Assembly: GCF_002286735.1 (NCBI RefSeq)
Contig: NZ_NRTA01000006.1
Span: forward strand, 1 to 64,000
Source of the DNA: Leptolyngbya sp. BC1307
GTDB lineage: Bacteria > Cyanobacteriota > Cyanobacteriia > Phormidesmidales > Phormidesmidaceae
Length of the DNA: 64,000 nucleotides
Direction: 5' to 3'
Positions 17,803 through 28,422 of the stretch are shown here, one piece after another. Within the stretch, counting starts at the first letter, position 1; each line of letters begins with the position of its first letter. The position numbers and the translations under genes are program-made. A model generated the notes under the pieces. It was not told the DNA's origin and made no database searches. It saw only the letters and a program-made list of their open reading frames with translations.

Positions 17803-18543
17803 ATGCCCAAAGCTCAGCCGCTGTCTCATCTATCACAATCTCGCCCGGCCTCTCCTCGCACTGAGTTCTGGGCAGGCGCACGGGATATTTTTCCGCTAGT
17901 GGTCGGAGCGATTCCGTTTGGCATTATCTTTGGCACCCTCGCTGTCAGCAGCGGTCTCTCAGTAGGCGGCACGCTGGCAATGTCGGCGCTGGTTTTTGCC
18001 GGGTCTGCTCAGTTTATTGCGGTGGGGATGATCGCAGCTAAGACCGGATGGCTGCTGATCGTGCTGACGACAGTTGTTGTTAATTTGCGGCATTTGCTCT
18101 ATGCCGTCAGCCTGGTGCCGCATGTCAAACGGTTGTCGCAGCGCTGGAAAGTGCCGATGGCGTTTTGGCTGACTGATGAGGTGTTTGCTGTTGCCATTCG
18201 CCGCTATGAGGCTGACGACTTCTCGCCGCTGAAGCACTGGTACTATCTGGGGACGGCGCTAGCGATGTATAGCAATTGGCTGCTCTGTACGCTGCTGGGC
18301 GCTACCGCTGGGCGGCTAATTCCGGATGCGACCAGCTGGGGGCTCGATTTTGCCATGTCGGTCACGTTTATTGGCATGGTGATTCCCTATCTCAGAAGTA
18401 GGCCAATGTGGGTGGCTGTAGTCATAGCAGGCGTGGTCGCGGTCGTAGCCTATCCTTTGCCGAATAAGTTGGGGCTGATGGCGGCAGCGATCGCTGGTAT
18501 CACCGCCGGTGTTCTCAGTGAACGCACCTTCAGCCGTGTTTAG
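17803..18543 (+). CDS. azlC: AzlC-family branched-chain amino acid exporter, large subunit
   Basis: The membrane protein has the AzlC signature [22 protein letters not shown], then [18 protein letters not shown] and [13 protein letters not shown] near the middle, and [14 protein letters not shown]. AzlC with AzlD exports branched-chain amino acids (and analogues) from the cytoplasm. The start at 17803 is chosen because GAGAAG lies four bases before it. A TTG at 17755 overlaps the end of the regulator and adds a non-conserved leader. azlD follows after 27 bases, so regulator, azlC and azlD form one operon. Confidence 0.92.
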   Translation: MPKAQPLSHLSQSRPASPRTEFWAGARDIFPLVVGAIPFGIIFGTLAVSSGLSVGGTLAMSALVFAGSAQFIAVGMIAAKTGWLLIVLTTVVVNLRHLLYAVSLVPHVKRLSQRWKVPMAFWLTDEVFAVAIRRYEADDFSPLKHWYYLGTALAMYSNWLLCTLLGATAGRLIPDATSWGLDFAMSVTFIGMVIPYLRSRPMWVAVVIAGVVAVVAYPLPNKLGLMAAAIAGITAGVLSERTFSRV

Positions 18544-18570
18544 ATCCTCCTCTACCGTGGACTTATCCTA

Positions 18571-18897
18571 ATGAACGAATTTCTACTTATTTCTGGTATG
18601 GCGTTAGTTACGTTTGCCATCCGCTACAGCATGTTTGGCGCTAGCAACCGGATCAAGCTGCCCCCGGCCTTGCTGAATGCGCTGCGCTATGTGCCGCCTG
18701 TCGTGCTCACTGCGATTGTGGTGCCTGAGGTGCTGCTCAGTGAGGGTACGCTACAGGTGAGCTATATGAATGCGCGATTGGTGGGGGCGATCGCCGCTGG
18801 CATTATCGGGGGGCTGACGCAAAATCTGCTGCTGACGATTGTGCTAGGAATGGCCGCTTTCTTCGGCTGGCAGGGAATGCTGGCCTTTTTGGGCTAG
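18571..18897 (+). CDS. azlD: AzlD-family exporter subunit
   Basis: The 108-residue, four-helix membrane protein has the typical AzlD pattern MALVTFAIRYSMFG near the start, LPPALLNALRYVPPVVLTAIVVPEVLL in the middle and a glycine-rich third helix. It pairs with the adjacent azlC product. The length is normal for AzlD. No further gene of the operon follows; the next coding material is a decayed GST. Confidence 0.9.
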   Translation: MNEFLLISGMALVTFAIRYSMFGASNRIKLPPALLNALRYVPPVVLTAIVVPEVLLSEGTLQVSYMNARLVGAIAAGIIGGLTQNLLLTIVLGMAAFFGWQGMLAFLG

Positions 18898-18947
18898 CTC
18901 ATCCATAGTCGGCAGGGTTTCCTTACCGGCCCGACTACTTACGTATC

Positions 18948-19424
<477 letters not shown>

Positions 19425-19742
19425 ACAAACCAATTCGGCGCAGCTATGCGGGAGACGACATCCCCTCTGAGCTGGACTGATTTTGTCTTTATAACGACCA
19501 GGAGAAGGCAGGTATGGACTAGATTTCGAAGCTAGCTAGCAAGGCAACCCGACTGGTAACATAGCGGTGTCGGTGGGGCGCAGATGTTTTGAGACGCGCG
19601 AGCCGCAAGCGGTTTTTACTTCATCTTCTCAATTACCTACGTATGCATCCAAACGATCGCTCTGTTGACCCGCCCCATCATCGAAATGATTCTGTGATGC
19701 CGCAGGTCAGGCAGCGCCGCTGGTCGCTATTGACTATAATGA

Positions 19743-22700
19743 TCTATAGGGACGGCGATCGCCCTGCTAACCTCAGCCGTTGCGCCCGCTCACAGCAGCC
19801 AGTTTAGCCATAGCGCCGTCCATTCAGCCGATAGCGGCGAGCTAGTTCAGTTCAGTTAGGGAGAAGCGCGATCGCAGACAGTATCCGAGCAGGTCTACCA
19901 AGCAGCCCTCTTAATCGGTCTCTCCGTCCTGCTGCTGCTCAGTATTCTAATCTTTCTAATGTGGCGGCACCTGTCAGCCCATAGTAAAGACAGCGCCGCG
20001 ATCGCTGAGCAAGCCGAACGACTGCGGATCACCCTTGACAGCATCGGAGACGCGGTCATTACGACTGATGCCGAAGGCAGAGTTACCGATATGAACGCTG
20101 TCGCTGAGTCACTAACTGGGTGGCCTCTCAACGAAGCAACCGGTCAACCGCTACCTACTGTCTTCCACATCATCGGTGAAGACACCCGTCAAACCGTGAA
20201 TAGTCCTGCAATTAGAGCATTGACAGAAGGCACTATTATCGGCCTGGCAAACCATACTCTCTTAGTTGCTAAAGACGGCACAGAACGCCGGATTGACGAC
20301 AGCGCTGCGCCAATTCGCTCGGGCAAAGGCGAGATTGTAGGCTGCGTGCTGGTATTTAGAGATGTGAGCGATCGCCGCCAGCAGGAAAACCAATTGCGAA
20401 ACGAGCAAGAATGCTTAGAGCTAGCCCTCTCTGCTGCTGACTCAGGTCAGTGGGACTTAAATCTCATTGACGGGTCAGCCTATCGTAACCTACGGCACGA
20501 CCAAATTTTTGGCTACGACTCACTGCTGCCTGAATGGACCTACGACATGTTTTTAGAACATGTTCTACCGGCGGATCGCCCTTTGGTAGATCAGACATTC
20601 CAGCAAGCGATAGCGAAAGGCACCTCCTGGGACTGCGAATGTCAGATTCTTACAGTAAAAGGCATAGAGCGATGGGTGTGGATAAAGGGAAAAGTCCAAC
20701 AGAATGCGAATGGCCAAAACGAGCGGATGCTCGGGCTTGTGAACGACATCACCCGTCGCAAGCAAGTAGAGGCAGAAATTCAACAGGCCCGCTCGCGGTT
20801 AGCCTCAACATTAGCAGCTAGTGAGATTGGCACCTGGGAGCTAGACCTTGCCACTGGGACTATTCAAAGCGATCTCAATGGCGAAGATGTTCGGCCTACC
20901 GCCCGCCGCTGCTGCTGCTGCTCCCAGAGACGTCTACAGAAATGCTATCCATCCAGATGACCGAGAGCGGTTGATAGCAGTAGTTGAGCGATCGCTGACA
21001 ACGGGTGAAAACTACGAAACCAAGTACCGCATTACTAGACCTGAGGGCGCAGTTCGCTGGGTTATCGCTCGCGGACGGATTGAGCACGACAAGGCCGGTC
21101 AGGCGGTTCGGTTATTGGGAGCCGTTGTTGACATCACCGCTCAGAGAGAAGCCGAAGATCAGCTACGAGAGAGCGAAGCTCGATTTCGGCGGCTAGCCGA
21201 TGTGATGCCGCAAATCGTTTGGGTCACCGGGCCAGACGGTTTGAATGAGTATTACAATCGCCGCTGGTACGAATACACTGGCTGCACCTCAGAAGAAGGC
21301 ATGGGCGAGCAGTGGAGCATTTTCATTCACCCGGAAGACCAGCAGCGTGCCATTGATCGGTGGAATGACTGCGTACGGACGGGTAACCCCTACGAAATTG
21401 AGTATCGCTGTCGGTCAAAGACAGAAGAATATCGCTGGTTTTTAGTGCGGGCCTTACCTATGCGCAACGAGGCTGGGCGAATTGTGCAGTGGTTTGGTAC
21501 CTCTACCGATATTGAAGACTTCAAGCGCGCCGAAGAAGATCGGCAGAACTTTGTGCGACTAGCTGACAACAGCACCGAATTTATCGCCATGTGTGACTTG
21601 TCGGGCGTGCCGTTTTACATTAATCCAGCCGGGCTCGAAAAGCTTGGCATCGGCAGTATGGCGGCAGCGCGCCAGATCAACTTGGGCGAAGATCTCTTTT
21701 TTCCCGAAGATCGAGATCGGATTGCCAACGAATTTTTACCGGCTGTATTAGAAAACGGCACGGGGACAACCGACTTGCGTTTTTGTCATTTCGAGACTGG
21801 AGAAACCTTGTGGATGGTGTCCAACGTCACCGTTCTGGTCGATGACAAAGATCGGCCCATAGGCTTTGCGATGATCAGCCAGGACATCACTGAACGGCGG
21901 CACCTAGAAGAGAACCTGCGACACTTAGCGGCTGACTTGTCCGATGCGGGTCGGCGAAAAGACGAATTTTTAGCCACGCTAGCTCACGAACTGCGCAACC
22001 CACTGGCCCCCATGCGCAACGGTCTACAGATTATGCGGCTAGCCGGTAACGATACCGAAGCAGCCGAGCGAGTCCGCACCATGATGGAGCGGCAGCTCAA
22101 CCAAATGGTCAGACTAGTAGACGATTTGCTAGATGTCAGCCGGATCAGTCACGGTAAGGTGGCGCTTCGCCGTGAGCGCATTGAGCTAGCACCCATCATC
22201 GAGCAAGCCGTCGAGACCAGTCGGCCCGGCATTGAGTTAGCCCGGCATCAGCTGACGGTAGGTATACCGCCGCAGCCGGTATATCTGCATGCTGACCCGG
22301 TGCGGTTAGTTCAGATATTTAGCAATCTGTTGAACAATGCCAGCAAGTATAGCGAGCCTGCCGGGCAGATTGTTGTGAGCGCCGAGCAGCAGCAGCAGCA
22401 GGTAGCCATATCAGTTAAAGACACCGGCATCGGCATCTCGGCGGAGATGCTCCCTCAAGTGTTTGGCCTGTTTACTCAAGTGCATGGGGCACTGGAGCGA
22501 GCCTCTGGAGGCGAAGCGGCCTCAGAGACAGGTGGCCTGGGCATTGGTCTCACCTTAGTTAAGCAACTGGTCGAAATGCACGGCGGTACGGTTAGCGCTT
22601 TTAGCGAAGGACTAGGTCAGGGCAGTGAGTTTGTCATCCGGCTACCTGTCGCGGCTGCCCCCGCTGGTCAACTAGAGTCTACCGCCAGCAAGCCTACTAA

Positions 22701-23070
22701 GACGAGTGCCCGGCGCATTTTAATTGTCGATGACAATGAAGATTCGGCGCTATCGCTAGCAATGCTATTTGAAATTACTGGGGACGAGACGCAGACTGCG
22801 CATGATGGGTTGGCAGCGATAGAAGCTGCCGCCGATTCTCGACCCGATGTAGTGTTACTCGATATTGGCCTGCCAGGTCTGAACGGCTACGAGGCGGCGC
22901 GGGCCATTCGAGAGCAGCCTTGGGGTCAGAATATGATTTTGATCGCTTTGACCGGCTGGGGGCAGCCAGAAGATCGGCGCAAATCCACTGAGGCTGGGTT
23001 TGATGCGCATATGGTCAAACCAATAGATCACGACGATCTTTTGCAGTTGTTGGACGAACTAATCGAGTAA
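19743..23070 (+). pseudogene. hybrid sensor histidine kinase, broken by a stop and a frameshift
   Basis: Read through its lesions, the gene encodes a signal-like N-terminus (AIALLTSAVAPAHS), a TAG at 19857, and a membrane helix (AALLIGLSVLLLLSILIFLM). Several PAS domains follow (for example RITLDSIGDAVITTDAEGRV and GLNEYYNRRWYEYTGCT). It ends with HisKA (DEFLATLAHELRNPLAPMRN), HATPase (IFSNLLNNASKYSE) and a receiver domain (VVLLDIGLPGLNGYEA). At about 20878 the frame changes inside a PAS domain, consistent with loss of two bases (one AT) before ATGGCGAAGATG. The two open parts are 19959-20960 and 20878-23070. The second still holds a complete kinase and receiver and could be expressed alone. 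Confidence 0.8.
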
Positions 23071-23113
23071 ATTCCAATGCCCGCCGCAGACCTAACAACA
23101 TGCCCCTAGCAAC

Positions 23114-23340
23114 ATGCCAACATCTAGTGATTCGCTCATCGTTAACATAGGTTTATTTGCCATTGCGGTTTTTGTCATTGGCGTCGTCGGCGTCAAAATG
23201 ACAAAAGTGGCGGATCGCCTGGCCGATAAAACTGGGCTGGGTGAGGCGGTGATGGGAGCCCTGTTTTTAGGCGGCACAACTTCCTTACCGGGCGTGGTCA
23301 CCTCAGTCACTGCGGCAGCGACTGGGCATCCAGAACTGTC
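23114..23340 (+). pseudogene. sodium/calcium exchanger family, N-terminal fragment
   Basis: The frame from ATG 23114 gives one membrane helix and the first alpha-repeat of a CaCA-type antiporter: SLIVNIGLFAIAVFVIGVVG, KMTKVADRLADKTGLGEAVM and LFLGGTTSLPGVVTSVTAA. After ELSIS the homology stops at about 23340, and the remaining translation is antisense to a transposase fragment. A working exchanger needs about ten helices and two alpha-repeats, so this is a truncated relic. Confidence 0.75.
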
Positions 23341-23637
23341 TATCAGTAAAAGTGCCTTATCCAGACCGGGTATCGTCTCGAAAGCGCTCTTCCGTCCAGC
23401 TCCTGGCGCTCGTTGCCCCGGTTCGCTCAGGGCCTCAGGATCTGATATCTCTGCTATCCCCAAGCGAATGCTCGGACGACCACAGCCTAGCAGTCGATGA
23501 ATATAGCTGATGCCGCCATGACCTAGCTTGACCGCTTTGATCGCGGCATAGCGGCGGCGATCCTTCTTGCTCAGTGACCCATAGTACTGCTACATTTGCT
23601 GTTCTATCGCTGATGAGTAGGGGCGAATCTGACGCAT
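23341..23637 (-). pseudogene. ISAzo13-type transposase, N-terminal fragment
   Basis: The minus strand from ATG 23637 reads MRQIRPYSSAIEQQM, then a TAG stop at 23592, then QYYGSLSKKDRRRYAAIKAV, KLGHGGISYIHRLLGC, SIRLGIAEISDPEAL and PGAGRKSAFETIPGLD. This is the N-terminal helix-turn-helix region of ISAzo13-family transposases. It breaks off where the exchanger fragment begins (about 23340), so it has both a nonsense mutation and a 3' deletion. The IS ends are not recognisable. From 23638 to 23856 I see nothing. Confidence 0.7.
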
Positions 23638-23856
23638 CTTAAAGGACACTATGATAACGGCAGATCCAGCTCACAATGGATAACTACTCTGGCTCTTTAA
23701 TTTAATCCTCGATCCTTAGCGTAGAAGATGAGAGTGGTGATTCATAGAAGAAACTGCGGCGTGAAACAACTCATCACCCCGCAGAAAAACAATCGTCTTT
23801 AGACAAATTCACAGCGAAATCATCGTATTCCCGAAAAAATCTGCCAATCTCAAAAG

Positions 23857-25512
23857 CTATCCCCGTTTAGAAATTTTGCCATAGGCTAAGTCGTCAGCTT
23901 TAGAGAATACCTGAAACTCATACTGACGGCTGAGCAGCTCAATATCTTCTTCTGCTAAAACGGCCTCTCCTTCTGTAACCGTCTCCAGGTCATTGACCGA
24001 TCTCACCCAGCGAATAGGCCGATTGCTGTAAAACAGGGCTGTCGGCATGTAGAGATCTTCAGACAGGCTGACGACGATCAGCTCCTCATTGTTAGGATTA
24101 GCCGACTGACTCGCACTTTCGGCCAGCGCCGCAACCGGGCTAGGCACCTCAAGATACAGCCCTCTAATCTCTCTCACCCCGGCCAGCACTAGCACGCCGC
24201 AGAGCACCAAAGAGACTGCCTGATAGCCTTTCGCAAATCGCAGAAAGTAACCGGATATGGCGGTCAGCCCAACTAATCCAAAGCCTGCTACTGCCATCTG
24301 CGCTGGCGGTGAGAGAAAAGTTACCCGCTGCGGAGCCAGCACACAGACAGCCGCCGCGACTACCAGCAGGCTGACAAAAGAGGCCGAATAGCGATACCTG
24401 ATCGCCTGCGTAATCAAATGCCCTATCCAGATCGCAAACACCGGATAGCAGGGGACGACATACCACTCTAGCTTTGTCCCTACCAGGGTAAAGCCGCCTA
24501 GCACTACCAAAACCAGAACCAGAAGAATACGGCTACTCTGACCTGGAGTCTGATTTTGCCCCAGCGATGAGGCGCTCGAACTTTTCTTGATCTGTTCTTG
24601 AATTTGCTCTTTTATCTGGAGGGCAAACGCCATCGGCAGCAGCCAAACCCAGGGAAAAAACTTTTTCCCTAATTTTAAAAAGTAGAAAGCAGGCCCGCCC
24701 TCATTGCCTTCGATACCGTTGGTTGAGCGCTCTACGACATGGTACAAAAAGTACTGATCTACAAATGCCTGACCGTGCTGGTAAAGGGCAATACCGTGCC
24801 ACGGCAACACAATCAGCGCGGCCACAAGACTGCCTCGCCAGAAGGTCTTCAAGCGCAAAGTGGGCCAGAGCTGACGGTCTACAAGTAGCGCCGTCAAGAT
24901 CGCAATCGGGACAATCAGCCCGGCCACGCCCTTAGTCATCAGCGCGCTGGCCATCGCAAACCAGGCCAGATACCACCAACGATGCGCCCCCGCGACAGCT
25001 CGCAAATAAGCGTAGATGCTGATGAAGATAAACAGCGCCAGGGTGACATCTGTCGTACCAAAGCGAGCGTAATGCACAAAGGAAAAGTTAGTCAGCAGCA
25101 CCCCCACTGAGAAAACAGCCGTGAGCCTGCCATACAGCCGCTGGCTAATTAAATACGCAACGCCGACAACGCCTAAGCCAGACAGTGCCGACGCAGCTCG
25201 CGCCCAAAACTCATTGACTTCAAATAGCCGGTAAAGCAGCGCCGTCATCCACATAAACAGCGGCGGCTTGTGATACCAGGGCGCATAGCCCCAGTGCAAA
25301 GTTAGCCAGTCCCCGCTATTTACAATTTCTTTAGAAACCTGAGCGTAGATAGCTTCGTCCCAGTTGTTTAGCGTTCTGGCACCTAGTTCGTAAAACAAGA
25401 CGAATGTAGCGATCAGCATAATGAGCCCAAAGACCCAGTATTGACTCTTCGCTGTGCTGCGCTGTTTTTCTTGTGAGCCTGAGCTAGTCTGTACGCTGTT
25501 TGACAAATGCAT
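23857..25512 (-). CDS. ArnT/PMT-like glycosyltransferase
   Basis: The ~551-residue multispan membrane protein has the GT-C type luminal Asp-Glu motif NNWDEAIYAQVSKEIV after the first helix. It also has the ArnT/PMT landmarks YHKPPLFMWMTAL and FGTTDVTLALFIF. These enzymes move a sugar from a polyprenyl-phosphate donor to lipid or protein on the outer face of the membrane. The acceptor is unknown. The preferred ATG is at 25512; an in-frame TTG at 25533 would add seven residues. It is a single gene. Confidence 0.87.
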   Translation of the reverse strand: MHLSNSVQTSSGSQEKQRSTAKSQYWVFGLIMLIATFVLFYELGARTLNNWDEAIYAQVSKEIVNSGDWLTLHWGYAPWYHKPPLFMWMTALLYRLFEVNEFWARAASALSGLGVVGVAYLISQRLYGRLTAVFSVGVLLTNFSFVHYARFGTTDVTLALFIFISIYAYLRAVAGAHRWWYLAWFAMASALMTKGVAGLIVPIAILTALLVDRQLWPTLRLKTFWRGSLVAALIVLPWHGIALYQHGQAFVDQYFLYHVVERSTNGIEGNEGGPAFYFLKLGKKFFPWVWLLPMAFALQIKEQIQEQIKKSSSASSLGQNQTPGQSSRILLVLVLVVLGGFTLVGTKLEWYVVPCYPVFAIWIGHLITQAIRYRYSASFVSLLVVAAAVCVLAPQRVTFLSPPAQMAVAGFGLVGLTAISGYFLRFAKGYQAVSLVLCGVLVLAGVREIRGLYLEVPSPVAALAESASQSANPNNEELIVVSLSEDLYMPTALFYSNRPIRWVRSVNDLETVTEGEAVLAEEDIELLSRQYEFQVFSKADDLAYGKISKRG

Positions 25513-25732
25513 AAAGCTGAGTGGCCCGTACAAGTTTGAACAGGGCGTTACTTTACCGGCCAGGCTGCGAACAACCCAAAGAAAGTAACGCTCGTATTAT
25601 CGCTTATCTATCTTTTGCAGAGAGGTATCATGAGCTACAGATAAGCAGGGGGGAGCTTATCGCCTTTGACAAGCATGTAAGACACCGGGTAGTGACTATT
25701 TAATGACGCGATCGCCCCTCTTCAAGTTCCGC

Positions 25733-27472
25733 TTAACGCAAAGCTAACCGACTATCTTTTTGTTCTTGCGGATACATATGAAACAGTCGGTTAAGCGCAC
25801 TAATTACAGCCAATAGAGAAGCCGTGACAATATTTTCGTGAAGGCCAATGCCGTAGCCGCTCTCCTGCTGCTTGCCTTTTTGGGTGACTATCTCAACTAG
25901 GGCGATCGCCTGCCCAGCACTGCCACCGCCGAGCGATCGCTCCTCATAGTGACGAATCTGAATCTGGCCTAACCTTTCTGCTAAAAGCGTGGCCGCCTGC
26001 GAGCTACCCCCAGCATTCAATGCATTAACAAAACCATCAATCGGCCCATTCCCCTCACCTGACATGCCAATCTTAAAACTGTCATAAGTCAGGTCAGCAG
26101 AAACTTTGGTGCGCTTGTCTAGCTGAGTAGATCGATGCGACAGATAGCGCAGTGGTGCTGTCTCCGGAGAATACTCCGCCTTAAATATCTCCCAAATTGC
26201 CTGAGCAGAAATCTCCTTGCCGCTGGCATCAACAGCCCGCTGCACCACCTGACTAAACTCTATCTGTAGCCGTCGGGGCAACACAATGCTATAGTCTCGC
26301 TCTAGCAAAAAGGCAATACCCCCTTTGCCAGATTGACTATTCACCCGAACGACAGATTCGTAAGAGCGCCCCACATCAGCCGGGTCCATTGGCAAGTAAG
26401 GCACGGCCCAACTGTCTTGCGGCTGCCGGGCGGCAAATCCTTTCTTGATAGCGTCTTGATGAGAGCCAGAGAAAGCAGTAAAAACTAGCTCACCTGCGTA
26501 AGGATGACGCGGATGAACCGGCAGCTGCGTGCAGTCTTCCGCTACGCGCACAATATCGTCTATACCCGAAAAATCAAGCCCAGGAGAGATCCCCTGCGTG
26601 TATAGATTCATCGCCAGCGTGACCAGATCGACATTGCCCGTCCGCTCACCGTTGCCAAACAAACACCCCTCTACCCGCTCAGCTCCGGCCATTTGCCCCA
26701 GCTCGGCGGCAGCAATGCTACAGCCCCGATCATTATGCGGATGCACACACAGCACTACCGCAGCGCGATAGTCCAGATGGCGGCTCATCCACTCTACTTG
26801 GTCAGCAAATATATTCGGCGTAGAGACTTCGACGCTCGCAGGCAAATTAATAATTGCCTTAGCCGCTGGCGTCGGCTGCCAGACCGCCAGCACCGCGTTG
26901 CAAATCTCTTTAGCAAACGACAGCTCTGTAGACGTAAACACTTCAGGCGAATACTGAAATCTCCAGGCGGTCTCAGGTTGAGCAGCGGCCAGTTCTTTCA
27001 TCAGGGCAGCAGCTTGAGTTGCTAAGCGAACCGTGCCCGGCTTGTCTAGCCCAAAGACAACCTGACGAAAGGCCGGCGCGGTCGCATTGTACATATGCAC
27101 GATGGCCCGTTTAGAACCACGCAATGCCTCAAAGCTGCGACGAATCAGCGCGTCTCTAGCGGGGGTAAGCACCTGAATGGTGACATCATCAGGAATGAGA
27201 TTTTGCGCTATGAGATGACGAACAAAGTCAAATTCTGTTTGCGAAGCGGCCGGGAAACCGACCTCAATTTCTTTAAAGCCGATGTCTACGAGCGTTCGAA
27301 ACAGGCGCAGCTTGCGAGCGATATCCATCGGCTCAATCAATGCCTGATTGCCATCGCGCAGATCGGTACTGAGCCAGATGGGGGGCTGGGTGATTGTTTT
27401 GTTTGGCCAGGTACGATCTGGTAAGTCAACTGGCATAAAGGCGGTGTATTTGGTCGCAGGTTGAGTCAACAT
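25733..27472 (-). CDS. leuA: 2-isopropylmalate synthase, LeuA type 2
   Basis: The ~579-residue enzyme condenses acetyl-CoA with 2-oxoisovalerate, the first step of leucine synthesis. Conserved blocks are WLSTDLRDGNQALIEPM (metal/substrate), EIEVGFPAASQTEFDFVR, HPHNDRGCSIAAAELG and LFGNGERTGNVDLVTLA. A C-terminal regulatory domain (FVNALNAGGSSQAATLLAE; GIGLHENIVTASLLAVISAL) fits leucine feedback. The N-terminal PVDLPDRTWPNKTI style and length are those of the type-2 family found in actinobacteria and proteobacteria. The start is the ATG at 27472; a TTG at 27484 is the alternative. A leucine-rich leader peptide lies upstream. Confidence 0.93.
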   Translation of the reverse strand: MLTQPATKYTAFMPVDLPDRTWPNKTITQPPIWLSTDLRDGNQALIEPMDIARKLRLFRTLVDIGFKEIEVGFPAASQTEFDFVRHLIAQNLIPDDVTIQVLTPARDALIRRSFEALRGSKRAIVHMYNATAPAFRQVVFGLDKPGTVRLATQAAALMKELAAAQPETAWRFQYSPEVFTSTELSFAKEICNAVLAVWQPTPAAKAIINLPASVEVSTPNIFADQVEWMSRHLDYRAAVVLCVHPHNDRGCSIAAAELGQMAGAERVEGCLFGNGERTGNVDLVTLAMNLYTQGISPGLDFSGIDDIVRVAEDCTQLPVHPRHPYAGELVFTAFSGSHQDAIKKGFAARQPQDSWAVPYLPMDPADVGRSYESVVRVNSQSGKGGIAFLLERDYSIVLPRRLQIEFSQVVQRAVDASGKEISAQAIWEIFKAEYSPETAPLRYLSHRSTQLDKRTKVSADLTYDSFKIGMSGEGNGPIDGFVNALNAGGSSQAATLLAERLGQIQIRHYEERSLGGGSAGQAIALVEIVTQKGKQQESGYGIGLHENIVTASLLAVISALNRLFHMYPQEQKDSRLALR

Positions 27473-27685
27473 AATAGAGTGCAAAAAGGGTAGAAGTTGT
27501 CAAAAAAATGAGGACGAAGCAGGCTGCTCTAAGCAGAAGGACAGAAGCAAACAGGCCACAAAAGTGGAGCCACTCAAATCAAAAATGCCGAGATGGGCGT
27601 AGCGATTTTATGCAGCGTTGCCGCTAGCCGTAGGACAGAGCTACAGCAGGCATCTCAGGGAAATATAGGGGTGTAAAAATGAGTA

Positions 27686-27763
27686 TTATGCGCGCCCGCG
27701 CAGCAGCAGCAGCCCGTTAAGGCCAAAGCTGGAGATGAAGAGAACTGCGGGCTGAGCGTTCAT
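27686..27763 (-). CDS. putative leuA leader peptide (25 aa)
   Basis: An ATG at 27763 opens a 25-residue frame that ends ...GLNGLLLLRGRA-stop at 27686. It has four consecutive leucine codons (all CTG) near its end. It lies on the same strand as leuA, and its stop is 213 bases before the leuA start. That is the position and composition expected of a ribosome-stalling leader: when charged Leu-tRNA is scarce, stalling at the leucines would favour leuA expression. A run of seven U lies between it and leuA (27508-27502), but I cannot identify a convincing terminator stem in front of it. No strong Shine-Dalgarno sequence precedes the ATG. Confidence 0.6.
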   Translation of the reverse strand: MNAQPAVLFISSFGLNGLLLLRGRA

Positions 27764-27920
27764 AAGCGAGAGATAGACCTGTTGCTGACAGAAAGGTCTC
27801 CAAAGATACCGAAAATATTAACTCAGGAAAAGTGATGAGTCAAGCCTGATCTAGAGCCAGGCTATTCGGATTTCTGTTGTTAGAACGTGAATGGCATAGG
27901 CAAAACCTCACAAAGGGCCG

Positions 27921-28340
27921 CTACTCAACCGCTAATGACACCCGGCGACCGCCGATTTTTCTCAGCTCGCTCAGAAGCGCTGCGATGTCGTCATAAGGCA
28001 GAGCGCGGTCGGCCTTGAGCATGAGGCTGCCGTCGGGGTTTTCTTGAAAATAGGCGCGGATGCGAGGAGAAAGAGCTCCCAATTCAGTTTTTTCGCCGTC
28101 GAGAATCAGTTCTCGCTGGTCGTTAAGGCCAATAACCAGCGGCTCAGCCTCTTCACTCTCATCCATAATTTTTTGATCTGCGCCATCTACCGATTGAGGC
28201 AAGATAACACCGTTGATCTGCACGCCAGTCAGCCCCATCGAAATGACGACAAAGAAAATCAGTACCGTCATCAAAACGTCCATCATCGGCACCAAATTGA
28301 CTTCGGGAATTCGACTCGGGCGGCGGTGGCGGGTACGCAT
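27921..28340 (-). CDS. exbD: ExbD/TolR-family protein (second copy)
   Basis: From ATG 28340 the protein starts MRTRHRRPSRIPEVNLVPMM and continues DVLMTVLIFFVVISMGLTG. This is the basic N-terminus and single membrane helix of ExbD/TolR, with the essential helix Asp in MMDVL. The periplasmic domain follows (LMLKADRALPYDDIAALLSELRKIGG). ExbD with ExbB uses the proton gradient to energise TonB-type uptake or envelope stability. An upstream start at 28463 would overlap the previous exbD by about 40 bases and add an unusual leader, so it is not preferred. It is the last gene of the exbB-exbD-exbD operon. Confidence 0.88.
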   Translation of the reverse strand: MRTRHRRPSRIPEVNLVPMMDVLMTVLIFFVVISMGLTGVQINGVILPQSVDGADQKIMDESEEAEPLVIGLNDQRELILDGEKTELGALSPRIRAYFQENPDGSLMLKADRALPYDDIAALLSELRKIGGRRVSLAVE

Positions 28341-28422
28341 GAAGGCTTTGTGAAAGGTTTTGCAAGCGAGGACTTTTAATTGGAGACTTTTGATCGGAGC
28401 GATTGAGCCGAGCGATGCGGGG

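Noticed and set aside
27473-27560. Intrinsic terminator of the leu attenuator
   Set aside because: A run of seven U is present, but no stable stem lies directly before it. The nearest stem (CTGCT/AGCAG) is about 17 bases away.
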